From the NCBI RefSeq assembly GCF_000691525.1, contig NZ_JMDW01000010.1, forward strand, positions 1 to 64,000: a stretch of 64,000 nt of DNA, in the 5' to 3' direction. A program made the position numbers and the translations under genes. Numbering within the stretch: position 1 is the stretch's first letter; every line of letters starts with the position of its first letter. Origin of the DNA: Mycolicibacterium neoaurum ATCC 25795. GTDB taxonomy: Bacteria > Actinomycetota > Actinomycetes > Mycobacteriales > Mycobacteriaceae. The notes under the pieces were generated by a model, which was not told the origin of the DNA, did no database searches, and worked only from the letters and a program-made list of their open reading frames with translations. Positions 16,463 to 25,495 of this stretch are shown one piece after another.

Positions 16463-17206
16463 ATGGGACGCGTGGACGACAAAGTTGTACTGATCAGCGG
16501 TGGGGCGCAGGGGATGGGCGCCGCGCACGCCCGGATGCTGGTGGCCGAGGGCGCCAACGTGGTCATCGGCGACATTCTCGACGACAAGGGCGAGGCGCTG
16601 GCTGCCGAAATCGGCGATGCCGCACGCTACATCCACCTCGACGTCACCCAGGCCGACCAGTGGGAGGCCGCGGTCAACCTGGCCGTCGAGACGTACGGCA
16701 AGGTCACCACCCTGGTCAACAACGCCGGCATCGTCGCGTTGGGCAAGATCGGCCAGTTCGACATGGCGAAGTGGCAGAAGGTCATCGACGTCAACCTCAC
16801 CGGCACCTTCCTGGGCATGCAGGCCGTCGTCGAACAGATGAAGGCTGCCGGTGGCGGATCGATCATCAACGTGTCCTCGATCGAAGGTCTGCGCGGTGCA
16901 CCCATGGTGCATCCGTACGTGGCCTCCAAGTGGGCCGTTCGAGGTCTGGCGAAATCTGCCGCGATCGAGCTCGGCAAGTTCAACATCCGGATCAACTCGG
17001 TGCACCCCGGCTTCATCCGCACCCCGATGACCAAGCATTTCCCCGATGACATGGTGACCTCGCCGCTGGGCCGCCCCGGTACCTCCGAGGAGGTCGCGAC
17101 CTTCATCGTGTTCCTGACCAGCGACGAGTCGTCGTTCTCTACCGGTGCGGAATTCGTGGTCGACGGTGGCCTGGTGACCGACGTCCCGCACAAGGACCTC
17201 TTCTGA
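16463..17206 (+). CDS. short-chain dehydrogenase, 3-alpha/20-beta-hydroxysteroid type (FabG3-like)
   Basis: 247 residues. The cofactor motif is GGAQGMGAAHARML with GDILDDKGE after strand 2 (NAD-type Asp), NNAG at strand 4, and the catalytic Ser-Tyr-Lys in NVSSIEGLRG and YVASK. It runs parallel to M. tuberculosis FabG3 (Rv2002), a 20-beta-hydroxysteroid dehydrogenase, including DAARYIHLDVTQ and SSFSTGAEFVVDGG. A KstR box in its promoter supports a steroid substrate. It should act in the cytoplasm. Confidence 0.87.
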   Translation: MGRVDDKVVLISGGAQGMGAAHARMLVAEGANVVIGDILDDKGEALAAEIGDAARYIHLDVTQADQWEAAVNLAVETYGKVTTLVNNAGIVALGKIGQFDMAKWQKVIDVNLTGTFLGMQAVVEQMKAAGGGSIINVSSIEGLRGAPMVHPYVASKWAVRGLAKSAAIELGKFNIRINSVHPGFIRTPMTKHFPDDMVTSPLGRPGTSEEVATFIVFLTSDESSFSTGAEFVVDGGLVTDVPHKDLF

Positions 17207-17284
17207 TCCGGTGCCGACCGGCACCGCTCGCGGCGCCCGTCACCGCACAGGGCAGGATGACGGGCAGCCGACAGAGGAGGACCC

Positions 17285-17509
17285 ATGGCTGACGGAACGG
17301 AACGGCAGGCCCTCGCCGACTTCACCGCCGACAAGGGATGGAACCGGCGCACGATCGACCGCGTCGACGTCTATCTGCGCGACGCGACCCGGATCCGGGT
17401 GATCTGGGGCGGTGACGACGCGCTTTCGGGTGGCTCGCGCTATCAGGACGACATGATGGAGCAGTACACCCGTGAGCTCGACACGGTGAAGGGCTGGCTG
17501 TCGCGCTGA
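17285..17509 (+). CDS. small conserved actinobacterial protein
   Basis: 74 residues, soluble and charged, with a WNRRTIDRVDVYLRDATRIRVIW core that looks like two strands after a helix. GAGGAGG lies five bases before ATG 17285. It sits 13 bp upstream of cinA on the same strand, so the two may be co-transcribed. No function is recognised. Confidence 0.7.
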   Translation: MADGTERQALADFTADKGWNRRTIDRVDVYLRDATRIRVIWGGDDALSGGSRYQDDMMEQYTRELDTVKGWLSR

Positions 17510-17522
17510 CTAGGCTGCACCC

Positions 17523-18794
17523 ATGAGCGTGCGCGCCGGGATCGTGATCACCGGGACCGAAGTGCTGACCGGACGGGTTCGTGATCTCAACGGTCCGTGG
17601 CTGGCCGACCGGCTGCTGGAGTTGGGCGTCGAGCTCGCGCACATCACGCAATGTGGTGACCGCGCCGACGATCTCACCGCACAGCTGGTGTTCCTGGCGG
17701 GCCAGGATGTCGATCTCATCATCACCAGCGGTGGGCTTGGCCCGACTGCCGATGATCTGACGGTTGCCACCGTCGCCGGGTTCTACGGCCGCGACCTCGT
17801 CCTGGACAGCCAGCTGGAACAGCGTATCGCGGACATCTTGCGCCGGCTCGGCGCGAGCAGACCGGGTGTGGATTTCGACGCAGTGATGGCGGCCAACCGC
17901 AAACAGGCGATGGTGCCGGTGGGGGCCCAGATCCTCGAGCCGGTTGGCACCGCACCCGGAGTCGTCCTGCACTCCGACCACCTGCCCACCGTGGTGGTGC
18001 TTCCCGGTCCGCCCCGTGAACTCCAACCGATGTGGGCCACCGCGGTGGCCACCGACGGTGTCCAGCAGGCCATAGCCGGACGCACCGAATATCGGCAACA
18101 GACCCTGCGGATGTTCGGGCTGCCCGAGTCCGGACTGGCAGAGACCCTGCGCGAGGCGCAATCCCAGGTCACCGGATTCGACCGGCTGGAGATCACCACC
18201 TGCCTGCGCCGTGGCGAGCTGGAGATCGTCACCCGGTATGAACCCGACGCCGCCGCCACCTACACCGCTCTGGTCGACTTGCTACGTGAGCGCTATCCGC
18301 GAGAGTTGTTCTCCGAGGACGGTTCCCTGATCGACGATCAGGTCGCTGCCTTGCTGATGGGTCGCACCATCGCGACCGCCGAATCGTGCACGGCCGGTCT
18401 GCTCGCCGCGCGGCTGGCAGACCGGGCAGGCTCATCGGCGTACCTGGCCGGCGGGGTGGTGTCCTATTCCAACGATGCCAAGACCGAGGTGCTCGGGGTC
18501 GACGGGGCCCTGATCGCCCAGCACGGCGCGGTATCCGAACCGGTTGCGCGGGCAATGGCCGAGGGTGCGCTGGCCAGGTTCGGCGCGGATACCGCGGTGG
18601 GCATCACCGGGATCGCCGGGCCTGGTGGTGGAACGGCGGAGAAACCGGTCGGCACAGTCTGTTTCGGCGTGGCGCTGGCTGGGCGCGACACCGTCGTGCG
18701 CACCCTGCGGCTGCCCGGCGACCGTAGTGACGTCCGGGAACGTTCCACCACGGTTGCGATGCACCTGCTGCGCCAGGAGCTGGGCCGGACCTAG
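17523..18794 (+). CDS. cinA: CinA-like protein (nicotinamide-nucleotide amidase domain)
   Basis: 423 residues with two domains. An N-terminal MoaB-like COG1058 fold ([33 protein letters not shown]) has ADP-ribose pyrophosphatase activity in relatives. The C-terminal CinA/PncC domain ([28 protein letters not shown]) deamidates NMN in NAD salvage. The architecture and length match mycobacterial CinA (Rv1901). The last four bases overlap the convergent LLM oxidoreductase gene. Confidence 0.92.
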   Translation: MSVRAGIVITGTEVLTGRVRDLNGPWLADRLLELGVELAHITQCGDRADDLTAQLVFLAGQDVDLIITSGGLGPTADDLTVATVAGFYGRDLVLDSQLEQRIADILRRLGASRPGVDFDAVMAANRKQAMVPVGAQILEPVGTAPGVVLHSDHLPTVVVLPGPPRELQPMWATAVATDGVQQAIAGRTEYRQQTLRMFGLPESGLAETLREAQSQVTGFDRLEITTCLRRGELEIVTRYEPDAAATYTALVDLLRERYPRELFSEDGSLIDDQVAALLMGRTIATAESCTAGLLAARLADRAGSSAYLAGGVVSYSNDAKTEVLGVDGALIAQHGAVSEPVARAMAEGALARFGADTAVGITGIAGPGGGTAEKPVGTVCFGVALAGRDTVVRTLRLPGDRSDVRERSTTVAMHLLRQELGRT

Positions 18795-19729
18795 TCCGCG
18801 AACTCGGATATCACACCCGCGGCGAGGTTTTCCAGCGTCTCATCCGAGGCGCGGTCGTGGGTGAACAGGACCACCTGTCCGAAGCCGAGCTGCTGCCACT
18901 GCCGTAACCGGTCGACGATCATCGCGGCGGTCCCGATCAGTCCGCCCTCGCGGAGGCCGAATCCCGGACCGCCGAAGCGCTTCTCGGCGAAGGTGCGCAC
19001 GGCTGGCAGGGATTGCTCATCGGGAGCCAGCGCCATGACCGCCTCCACCGACATCAGGATGGTGTCCGGGTCCCGCCCGATCTGCTCGCACAACCTGCGC
19101 AGCACCGACTGCTTGTGCGCCAGTTGGTCGAGGGCATAAGTGGGCACATTCCACACATCGGCATAGCGGGCCACCAACGGCAGGGTGTACTTCTCGCCGA
19201 CGCCGCCGACCACGATCGGCGGCCGCGGGCGTTGCACCGGAGTGGGCCTGATCGACATGTCCGTCACCGTGTAGTGCGCTCCGGCCAACGACACGGTGCC
19301 GGTGGCGAAGGCCTGGGTCAGGATCTCGAGCGTCTCACCGAGGCGGGCCGAACGATCGGCGAAGCTGCCCCACGGCAGGTCGCTGCGCCGGTGCTCGTCC
19401 TCGATGGACCCGCTGCCCAGGCCGAGCTGCAAACGGCCGTCGGAAATCCGATCCAGTGTGGCCGCCATCTTCGCCAGCATCACGGGGTGGCGAAACTGGT
19501 TGCACAGCACCATGTGTCCGACACGCAACCGTTCGGTCCGGCTGAGCAGCGCGGTGGCCAGCGTCCAGGCCTCCAAAGAATCAACCTCCGGCATCCCCGG
19601 CGCGTAGAGGTGGTCGTACAACCACAACGACTCGATGCCGAGTTCCTCGCAGCGTCGCGCCCGGTGCAGCACCTCGGCGAAGGTGAATGCCATCTGCGGG
19701 ACATAGACACCGATGTCCAGGGATGCCAT
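18791..19729 (-). CDS. LLM-class (luciferase-like) F420-dependent oxidoreductase
   Basis: 312 residues of the luciferase-like TIM barrel: [55 protein letters not shown] and the classic [11 protein letters not shown]. Mycobacterial members mostly use F420; the substrate is unknown. It is the last of three same-strand genes (19739, 20614) with gaps of 9 and 14 bp, so it is part of an operon with a second LLM enzyme and a hydrolase. Confidence 0.85.
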   Translation of the reverse strand: MASLDIGVYVPQMAFTFAEVLHRARRCEELGIESLWLYDHLYAPGMPEVDSLEAWTLATALLSRTERLRVGHMVLCNQFRHPVMLAKMAATLDRISDGRLQLGLGSGSIEDEHRRSDLPWGSFADRSARLGETLEILTQAFATGTVSLAGAHYTVTDMSIRPTPVQRPRPPIVVGGVGEKYTLPLVARYADVWNVPTYALDQLAHKQSVLRRLCEQIGRDPDTILMSVEAVMALAPDEQSLPAVRTFAEKRFGGPGFGLREGGLIGTAAMIVDRLRQWQQLGFGQVVLFTHDRASDETLENLAAGVISEFAD

Positions 19730-19738
19730 GACGTTCGG

Positions 19739-20599
19739 TCAGTTAAGTACGGGCGCCAGTCGGCGCCACTGCTCCAGGGGAAGCGCAGACGGATCACTGT
19801 CGAGTACCTGGATGCAGACGTGATCGGCGCCCGCGGCCTTGTGCTCGTTCACCCGAGTAAGGATGGTCTGCTCGTCACCCCAGACCACGATCGCGTCGAC
19901 GAGGCGGTCGCTGACCGATGTGACGTCCTCTTCGGTGAAACCGGAGCGCAACAGGTTGTTGGCATAGTTCGGCATGGCCAGATAGTTGCGCACCCAGTCC
20001 CGGGCGATACCGCGGGCGAAGTCGGCATCCTCGCTGAGGACCACGGTCTGCTCGGGCAGCAGCAGCGGCCCGGCTCCCAGCACCTCGCGCGCGGTGGCGG
20101 TGTGCTCGGGAGTGACGAGATAGGGGTGTGCACCGCGCGAGCGATCAGCCGAGAGCTGCAGCATCTTCGGTCCGAGTGCCGCGAGGACCCGGTCGGTTGC
20201 GGGCACCGGCTGCTCGGCATTGTCGAGGCCGTCGAGGAAAGCTGCGGTGGCGGCCAGCGGCTTGCGGTACGTGCCCGGTGCCTTCGAGTCGATCAGCGGA
20301 GCGTGGCTGACGCCTATCCCCAGCAGGAATCGTCCGCCGTGCGCGGCCTGCAACCGGGTGTGTGTCGCGGCCACCTCGGCGGGATCGTGCATCCAGAGGT
20401 TGAGGATGCCGGTGGCGATGGTGACCGACTTCGTGGCGGTCAGCAGGTTCTCCACCGATTCGAGCACCGGTCCGCCGACATCGGGGATCCACAGTGCCGG
20501 GTATCCCAACTCCTCCAGTTCGGCCGCCGCCTCGGCGGCCTGACCGGCGTCCCCGTAGCGCAGATGTGAGCTCCAGATTCCGGTGCCCGAAAGTTCCAC
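19739..20599 (-). CDS. LLM-class oxidoreductase, mycobacterial F420 subfamily
   Basis: About 286 residues; LLM features are AAAELEELGYPALWIPD, VTIATGILNLWMHDPAEVAATHTRL and GRFLLGIGVSH. It starts at GTG 20599, with AAGGAG eight bases upstream. It lies between the alpha/beta hydrolase gene and another LLM gene in one operon. The pair of LLM enzymes differs clearly in sequence, so they probably act on different substrates or successive steps. Confidence 0.84.
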   Translation of the reverse strand: MELSGTGIWSSHLRYGDAGQAAEAAAELEELGYPALWIPDVGGPVLESVENLLTATKSVTIATGILNLWMHDPAEVAATHTRLQAAHGGRFLLGIGVSHAPLIDSKAPGTYRKPLAATAAFLDGLDNAEQPVPATDRVLAALGPKMLQLSADRSRGAHPYLVTPEHTATAREVLGAGPLLLPEQTVVLSEDADFARGIARDWVRNYLAMPNYANNLLRSGFTEEDVTSVSDRLVDAIVVWGDEQTILTRVNEHKAAGADHVCIQVLDSDPSALPLEQWRRLAPVLN

Positions 20600-20613
20600 G
20601 TGCCGAACTCCTT

Positions 20614-21534
20614 TCAGCGAGAGGCCTGGCCCTCGCGATCCCAGATGTCCAACATCGTACGGAGGATCTCCTCGGCGCAACCGAGCCCCCCGAGATGGCT
20701 CTCCCCGGGCAACACCGTCATCTCGGCATCCGGCAGCCGCGAGACCGCATGGGCGCCATGCGCGAAGGGGACGATATGGTCCTTGTCGCCGTGCCACCAA
20801 CGGACCGGCACCTTCACCTCGTCGAGCCGGAACCCCCAGTCGCGGACGAAGTCGACGATGTCGTAGAACGGCGCCGAGAGCTGTTTGCGGCCGCCGTTGA
20901 GCAGGTCATCGAGGAACATCGCCTTGAACTCGGGACGTCCGAGCAGTCGGCGATCGCCCTCGGGGGAGATGCGGGCGTAGATCTCCAGCGCCGGCCCGCC
21001 GATGGGTGCGATGAACTTGATCAGCGTGGCGGCTGCCAGCCGGATGGGTGCGCCTGCGAGTTCGAGCACGGGCGCCACGGTCGAGCCCAGGTTCATCAAT
21101 CCGCTGGCGATGCCGTCGGGCCCCACATACGGCGCGACACCGCCGAGAACGCCGGCCACGACCACTCGGTCGGGCATGGCCGCGGCCGCAGCGAGGGTGT
21201 AGGGCCCGCCGCCGGACAGGCCGATGACCGCGAACTTGTCGATCCCGAGGGTGTCGGCGATGGTCCGCAGGTCCTCGGCGAACGCCAGCACGTTCGGGTA
21301 CTGGTGCGGGGTGGAGGAGCCGATGCCGGGGCGGTCCACCCCGATGAGCCGGATCTTCTCCAGCGCGGCATAGGCGCGCGCCTCGGCTGGGATCTGCCGG
21401 CGGGCGCCCGGCGTGCCGTGCAGCCAGAAGACCGGCCGGCCCTGGGGGTCACCGAACTCGGCGAACCCGAGCTGTCGGTCGTCACTGACCGCTACGTTGC
21501 CCTCGAGCTTGGGGCGGGCAATGGAAGGAACCAT
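20614..21534 (-). CDS. alpha/beta hydrolase
   Basis: 306 residues. The oxyanion strand is WLHGTPGARRQ, followed by LIGVDRPGIGSS, the nucleophile elbow GLSGGGPYTL (Ser), a late acid in WWHGDKDHIVP and a His in GESHLGG. ATG 21534 leaves a short N-terminus before LGFAEFGDPQG. It is the first gene of the LLM operon and probably hydrolyses an ester or related bond in the same pathway. The substrate cannot be predicted. Confidence 0.85.
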   Translation of the reverse strand: MVPSIARPKLEGNVAVSDDRQLGFAEFGDPQGRPVFWLHGTPGARRQIPAEARAYAALEKIRLIGVDRPGIGSSTPHQYPNVLAFAEDLRTIADTLGIDKFAVIGLSGGGPYTLAAAAAMPDRVVVAGVLGGVAPYVGPDGIASGLMNLGSTVAPVLELAGAPIRLAAATLIKFIAPIGGPALEIYARISPEGDRRLLGRPEFKAMFLDDLLNGGRKQLSAPFYDIVDFVRDWGFRLDEVKVPVRWWHGDKDHIVPFAHGAHAVSRLPDAEMTVLPGESHLGGLGCAEEILRTMLDIWDREGQASR

Positions 21535-21594
21535 CCGCAGAGTGTGGCATGCATTACATCTGCGTGACATGGTGCCCGGGGCCCACCCCGGTGA

Positions 21595-21885
21595 TCATGA
21601 CCCTGCGTCACCTCGTCGGCGACGCACAGGAACACCATTGCGCTCGGCCAACGACTTCAGTTGTTTGAGTGCGAACTGCCGGCTGCGCCCTGCCGGCGGC
21701 AGCACGATTCCGGCCCACAACCCCTCTGCCCCCGGTGTCACGCAGGCCTCCTTGGCGCACTGCCAGCGGCGCGGGCAGGCGCGGCACAGCGCTTTGGCAC
21801 CCTCGTCGGCCGTCGTCGTCCAGCGATCGGGATCCTGCGCGCAGGGTGCCGTCCAGACGTTGTCGGCCGCTGCTATCGGATACAT
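21595..21885 (-). CDS. whiB6: WhiB family iron-sulfur regulator, WhiB6-like
   Basis: 96 residues. Cys15, Cys34, Cys37 and Cys43 form the WhiB [4Fe-4S] site (CAQDPDRW, LCRACPRRWQC), followed by GLWAGIVLP. The stretch from CAQDPDRWTTT to LKSLAERNGVPV follows M. tuberculosis WhiB6 closely, although the N-terminus is shorter. WhiB6 responds to redox signals and NO and influences ESX-1 in pathogens; no ESX genes are present here. It is divergent from a TetR gene. Confidence 0.87.
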   Translation of the reverse strand: MYPIAAADNVWTAPCAQDPDRWTTTADEGAKALCRACPRRWQCAKEACVTPGAEGLWAGIVLPPAGRSRQFALKQLKSLAERNGVPVRRRRGDAGS

Positions 21886-21921
21886 GTTCCCCCCTTGCCG
21901 ATCTCGAACGTCAACTCGACA

Positions 21922-21933
21922 ATACGTTTGTAT
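21922..21933. promoter_or_regulatory. short palindrome between whiB6 and a TetR gene
   Basis: ATAC-N4-GTAT, in an AT-rich patch (21920-21955) of the 86-bp divergent gap. It could be a TetR operator or part of overlapping promoters; the arms are short. Confidence 0.4.
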
Positions 21934-21971
21934 CGTAAATTGGTCATTACCGTCGAGGCGACAGGGGAGTG

Positions 21972-22622
21972 ATGTTGACTACGGTGGCTCATGTGAGTGC
22001 AGAGCCCGGCCGACCGAGTGCGGCGGAACCGCCCAGCATCGAGAGAATTCGTCGGGCGGCGTTGGCCAGTTTTGCCGCGCAGGGGGCGGCGGCGACCACG
22101 CTGCGCGGTGTGGCTGCCGCGGCAGGGGTGTCGCTGGGCCTCGTGCAACACCATTTCGCGACGAAGGCAGGCCTGATCAAGGCGGTCGACGATTACGTGT
22201 TGGACATCGTGATCACGCCGATGTCGCAACCGATCGAGGAAGGATCGGCCACCGATTCGATCTCGGAGGTAGGTCAGCGGGTGAACCAGATAATTTCTGA
22301 GCACCCTGAGGTGGCTGCGTATCTGGGACGTGCCGTCGTCGACGGCAGCGAACTCGGCGCGACGGTCTTCGACCGGTTGCTCGAAGTCGGTGCCGCCCGG
22401 TGGCAGGTGCGCGCCGACACCGGCGAGGCGCGTCCGGACATCGACGTCTGGTGGGCTGCGACGAACTCCCTGGTACTTGCGCTGGGTGCGGTCAGCCTGC
22501 GGACGCACATCGAACGTCACCTGCCCGAACCGTTCACGGCTCCCGAGCAGCTGACGCGCTGGCAGACCTCGGTGGACACGCTGCTGCGCGAGGGGCTCTT
22601 CCCGCCGCCGGACCGCCGGTAA
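21972..22622 (+). CDS. TetR family transcriptional regulator
   Basis: 216 residues; the HTH is TTLRGVAAAAGVSLGLVQHHFATK, with the LVQHHF variant seen in several mycobacterial TetR proteins. AGGGGAG directly precedes ATG 21972; GTG 21969 and later GTG codons are possible starts. It is divergent from whiB6 and convergent with the AraC-type gene four bases away. The target is unknown, but whiB6 control is plausible from the shared gap. Confidence 0.85.
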   Translation: MLTTVAHVSAEPGRPSAAEPPSIERIRRAALASFAAQGAAATTLRGVAAAAGVSLGLVQHHFATKAGLIKAVDDYVLDIVITPMSQPIEEGSATDSISEVGQRVNQIISEHPEVAAYLGRAVVDGSELGATVFDRLLEVGAARWQVRADTGEARPDIDVWWAATNSLVLALGAVSLRTHIERHLPEPFTAPEQLTRWQTSVDTLLREGLFPPPDRR

Positions 22623-22626
22623 AGAA

Positions 22627-23484
22627 TCAATCGCCCTCGCGGGCAACCCTTTTGCGGTAGGCCGATGGTGTCTCTCCGCAGAACTGGGCGAAGCTCCTCG
22701 TGAAGGAACTGATGCTGTCGAACCCCACCGCCGTGGACGTCGCCTGCACCGACTGATCCGGCCCGGCCAGTAGTGCCATCGCACGCAGCATCCGCGCATG
22801 CAGTAGGTACGTCCGCCAGGACAGCCCCAGGGTGTCGGCGAACAGTCGACGCAGTGAGCGCTCCGAAACAGCCACCGCCCGACTGACATCCTCGGCGGTC
22901 GCCGTGTCCAAATGCTCTCTGGTGTAAGCCAGCGCGGCCGCGACGACGGGATGATCGGAGGTCGGCAAGCTCAGTGGCGCCTCGTGGTCGAGCGCCTCCG
23001 TGACGAGATTGGCCAGTGTCCGGAAGAACTCCTCGGAAATCCGATCGTCGTCGGGCCCGCCCTTGGGCCGATCGATGGGCCAGCGCAGCGCATAGATCAT
23101 CATCTCGCGTACCAACGGCGACACCGCGATGATGCGCGCCCGGTTCCCCTCGTCGGGGATCAGCCTGGCGTCGAACATCACCGCAACCGTCTTGACGTCG
23201 GGATTCATCACCGCCTGGTGTTCCAGTCCGGCCGGGATCCACGCCGCCTGCTGGGGTGGCAGCAGATAGTGACCGGCATCGGTCTCGACCTCGACGACAC
23301 CGTGCAGCGCGTACTCGATCTGGTGCACCTCATGCGAGTGCCAGCCGGTGATGAGCCCGTCGCCTTCGTACAGATAGCTGCCGGCCAGCGCCTGCCCACC
23401 CCGGCGTAATTCGATGACCGGGCGGCCGTTTCGCGACGTGGCCGAAAAAGACAAAAAACTGTCCGAAAACGCAGAGACGGTCAT
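22627..23484 (-). CDS. AraC family regulator with cupin sensor domain
   Basis: 285 residues: an N-terminal cupin (GWHSHEVHQIEYALHG, LLPPQQAAWIPAGLEHQ) and a C-terminal double HTH (DVSRAVAVSERSLRRLF, STAVGFDSISSFTRSF ending CGETPSAYRKR). It is divergent from the amidohydrolase gene with a 26-bp gap, so it probably regulates the amidohydrolase operon. The inducer is unknown. Confidence 0.87.
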   Translation of the reverse strand: MTVSAFSDSFLSFSATSRNGRPVIELRRGGQALAGSYLYEGDGLITGWHSHEVHQIEYALHGVVEVETDAGHYLLPPQQAAWIPAGLEHQAVMNPDVKTVAVMFDARLIPDEGNRARIIAVSPLVREMMIYALRWPIDRPKGGPDDDRISEEFFRTLANLVTEALDHEAPLSLPTSDHPVVAAALAYTREHLDTATAEDVSRAVAVSERSLRRLFADTLGLSWRTYLLHARMLRAMALLAGPDQSVQATSTAVGFDSISSFTRSFAQFCGETPSAYRKRVAREGD

Positions 23485-23510
23485 GGCTTCCGAGAGTACT
23501 AGTTGAAGGC

Positions 23511-24773
23511 ATGGACACCAATGACCTGATCCTGGTGAGCATCGACGACCATGTGGTCGAGCCGCCCGACATGTTCCTGAACCACGTGCCCGCCAAGTAC
23601 AAGGCCGACGCGCCCATCGTGGTCACCGACGACAACGGTGTGGACCAATGGATGTATCAGGGCCGTCCCCAAGGGGTCAGCGGGCTCAATGCGGTGGTGT
23701 CCTGGCCCGCCGAGGAGTGGGGTAGGGACCCGGCGGGCTTCGCGGAGATGCGGCCCGGCGTCTATGACGTCCATGAGCGCGTCCGGGATATGAGCCGCAA
23801 CGGGATCCTCGCCTCGATGTGCTTCCCGACCTTCACCGGCTTCTCTGCGCGACACCTGAACATGCATCGCGAAGACGTCACCTTGGTCATGGTGTCGGCC
23901 TACAACGATTGGCACATCGACGAATGGGCCGGCGCCTACCCCGACCGCTTCATCCCGATCGCGGTACTGCCCACATGGAATCCGGAGGCCATGTGCAAGG
24001 AGATCAGGCGGGTGGCGGCCAAGGGTTGTCGCGCGGTCACCATGCCGGAACTGCCGCACCTGGAAGGCATTCCGAGCTATCACGATGAGGAGTATTGGGG
24101 CCCGGTGTTCCAAACTCTTTCCGATGAGCAGGTGGTGATGTGCCTGCACATCGGCACCGGCTTCGGGGCGATCAGCATGGCGCCCAACGCGCCGATCGAC
24201 AACCTGATCATCCTGGCCACCCAGGTCTCGGCGATGTGCGCCCAGGACCTGCTCTGGGGGCCCGCGATGCGTAACTACCCAGATCTGAAGTTCGCGTTCT
24301 CCGAGGGTGGAATAGGTTGGATACCGTTCTATCTGGATCGTTCGGACCGGCACTACAGCAATCAGAAATGGCTGCGCCGCGATTTCGGCGACAAGCTGCC
24401 CAGCGACGTGTTCCGCGAGCATTCGCTGGCCTGCTATGTCACGGACAAGACGTCTCTGAAGTTGCGGCACGAGATCGGTATCGACAACATCGCCTGGGAA
24501 TGCGACTACCCACATTCGGACTGCTTCTGGCCCGATGCTCCCGAACAGGTGCACGCCGAACTGCTCGCCGCGGGCGCCACGGACGCCGACATCAACAAGA
24601 TCACCTGGGAGAACTCGTGCCGGTTCTTCGGTTGGGATCCGTTCAAACTCACTCCCCGTGACAAGGCGAGCGTCGGGGCGCTGCGTGCCACCGCGACCGA
24701 CGTCGACACCTCGATCCGACCCCGCAAAGAATGGGCGCGGCTATACGACGAGAAGCGCTTCGCTCGGGTCTAA
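23511..24773 (+). CDS. amidohydrolase-superfamily metal-dependent hydrolase/decarboxylase
   Basis: 420 residues of the amidohydrolase-2 type. The HxH-like start is replaced by SIDDHVVEPPDMF; later come VMCLHIGTGFG and a metal-Asp region in NIAWECDYPHSDC. Relatives hydrolyse or decarboxylate ring compounds and are frequent in sterol and aromatic degradation gene sets, but this one cannot be assigned. It is followed nine bases later by the GyrA-like/GNAT fusion, and is divergent from an AraC regulator that probably controls it. Confidence 0.8.
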   Translation: MDTNDLILVSIDDHVVEPPDMFLNHVPAKYKADAPIVVTDDNGVDQWMYQGRPQGVSGLNAVVSWPAEEWGRDPAGFAEMRPGVYDVHERVRDMSRNGILASMCFPTFTGFSARHLNMHREDVTLVMVSAYNDWHIDEWAGAYPDRFIPIAVLPTWNPEAMCKEIRRVAAKGCRAVTMPELPHLEGIPSYHDEEYWGPVFQTLSDEQVVMCLHIGTGFGAISMAPNAPIDNLIILATQVSAMCAQDLLWGPAMRNYPDLKFAFSEGGIGWIPFYLDRSDRHYSNQKWLRRDFGDKLPSDVFREHSLACYVTDKTSLKLRHEIGIDNIAWECDYPHSDCFWPDAPEQVHAELLAAGATDADINKITWENSCRFFGWDPFKLTPRDKASVGALRATATDVDTSIRPRKEWARLYDEKRFARV

Positions 24774-24782
24774 GGTTGGGGC

Positions 24783-25448
24783 ATGACCGATCTGGATCGT
24801 GCTGCCGCCCGTCGTGATATCACCGATGCCTTGCTGAAGGCACTCGACCGCAGGCACGAGGTGCTCGACATCATCGTCGATTCCGCTGACCGTGATGCCG
24901 CCGTCGAGGCCATCGCCGCGTTGCTGGGTACCAGTCATGCCGGCAGTGAAGCGGTGTTCGGACTGTCCTTCGACAAGCTGACCAAGGATTCGCGCCGCAG
25001 CATCGCGGCCGAGCTGGAGGACCTGAACAGCCAGTTGACCTTCACCCTCAACGACCGGCCGGCTTCTGGAGCCGAGAGTCTGGTGTTGCGCACGTTCTCC
25101 GGCACCGAGGATCGCGATATCTTCGGTGCCCGCATCGAGGACATGCACACCGCAGGCGACGGCAGGGGCGGTCCCGCGGGCAGCCTCGACGACGAGATCA
25201 ATGCCGCACTCGGCCGGGTCGATGCCGAAGAGGCGGCATGGTTCGTCGCGGTGGAGGGCGACCGCAAGGTCGGGATGGTGCTCGGTGAGCTGATCGACCA
25301 CGAAGTCGAGGTGCGCGTCTGGATCCATCCCGAATGCCGCAAGAAGGGTTACGCGACCGCGGCGCTGCGCAAGTGTCGATCCGAGATGGCGATCTACTTC
25401 CCCGCCGTCCCGGTCGTGGTGCGTGCTCCCGGTGTGCCCGCACCCTGA
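24783..25448 (+). CDS. GyrA coiled-coil-like domain fused to a GNAT acetyltransferase domain
   Basis: 221 residues. Residues 8-85 (RRDITDALLKALDRRHEVLD, then LLGTSHAGSEAVFGLSFDKL and AAELEDLNSQL) track the long helical segment of DNA gyrase A that follows the catalytic core, where GyrA has DIVDGLLKALSRLDEVIALI. It lacks the catalytic Tyr domain and the beta-pinwheel. Residues about 150-221 resemble a GNAT fold: VRVWIHPECRKKGYATAALR provides the acetyl-CoA loop (RKKGYA). It probably forms a unit with the amidohydrolase gene (9-bp gap). Function is unknown. Confidence 0.72.
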   Translation: MTDLDRAAARRDITDALLKALDRRHEVLDIIVDSADRDAAVEAIAALLGTSHAGSEAVFGLSFDKLTKDSRRSIAAELEDLNSQLTFTLNDRPASGAESLVLRTFSGTEDRDIFGARIEDMHTAGDGRGGPAGSLDDEINAALGRVDAEEAAWFVAVEGDRKVGMVLGELIDHEVEVRVWIHPECRKKGYATAALRKCRSEMAIYFPAVPVVVRAPGVPAP

Positions 25449-25495
25449 TCGCTCAAAACTGTTGAACTGCAGGCGATACCCCGTTCAGGCGTCGT

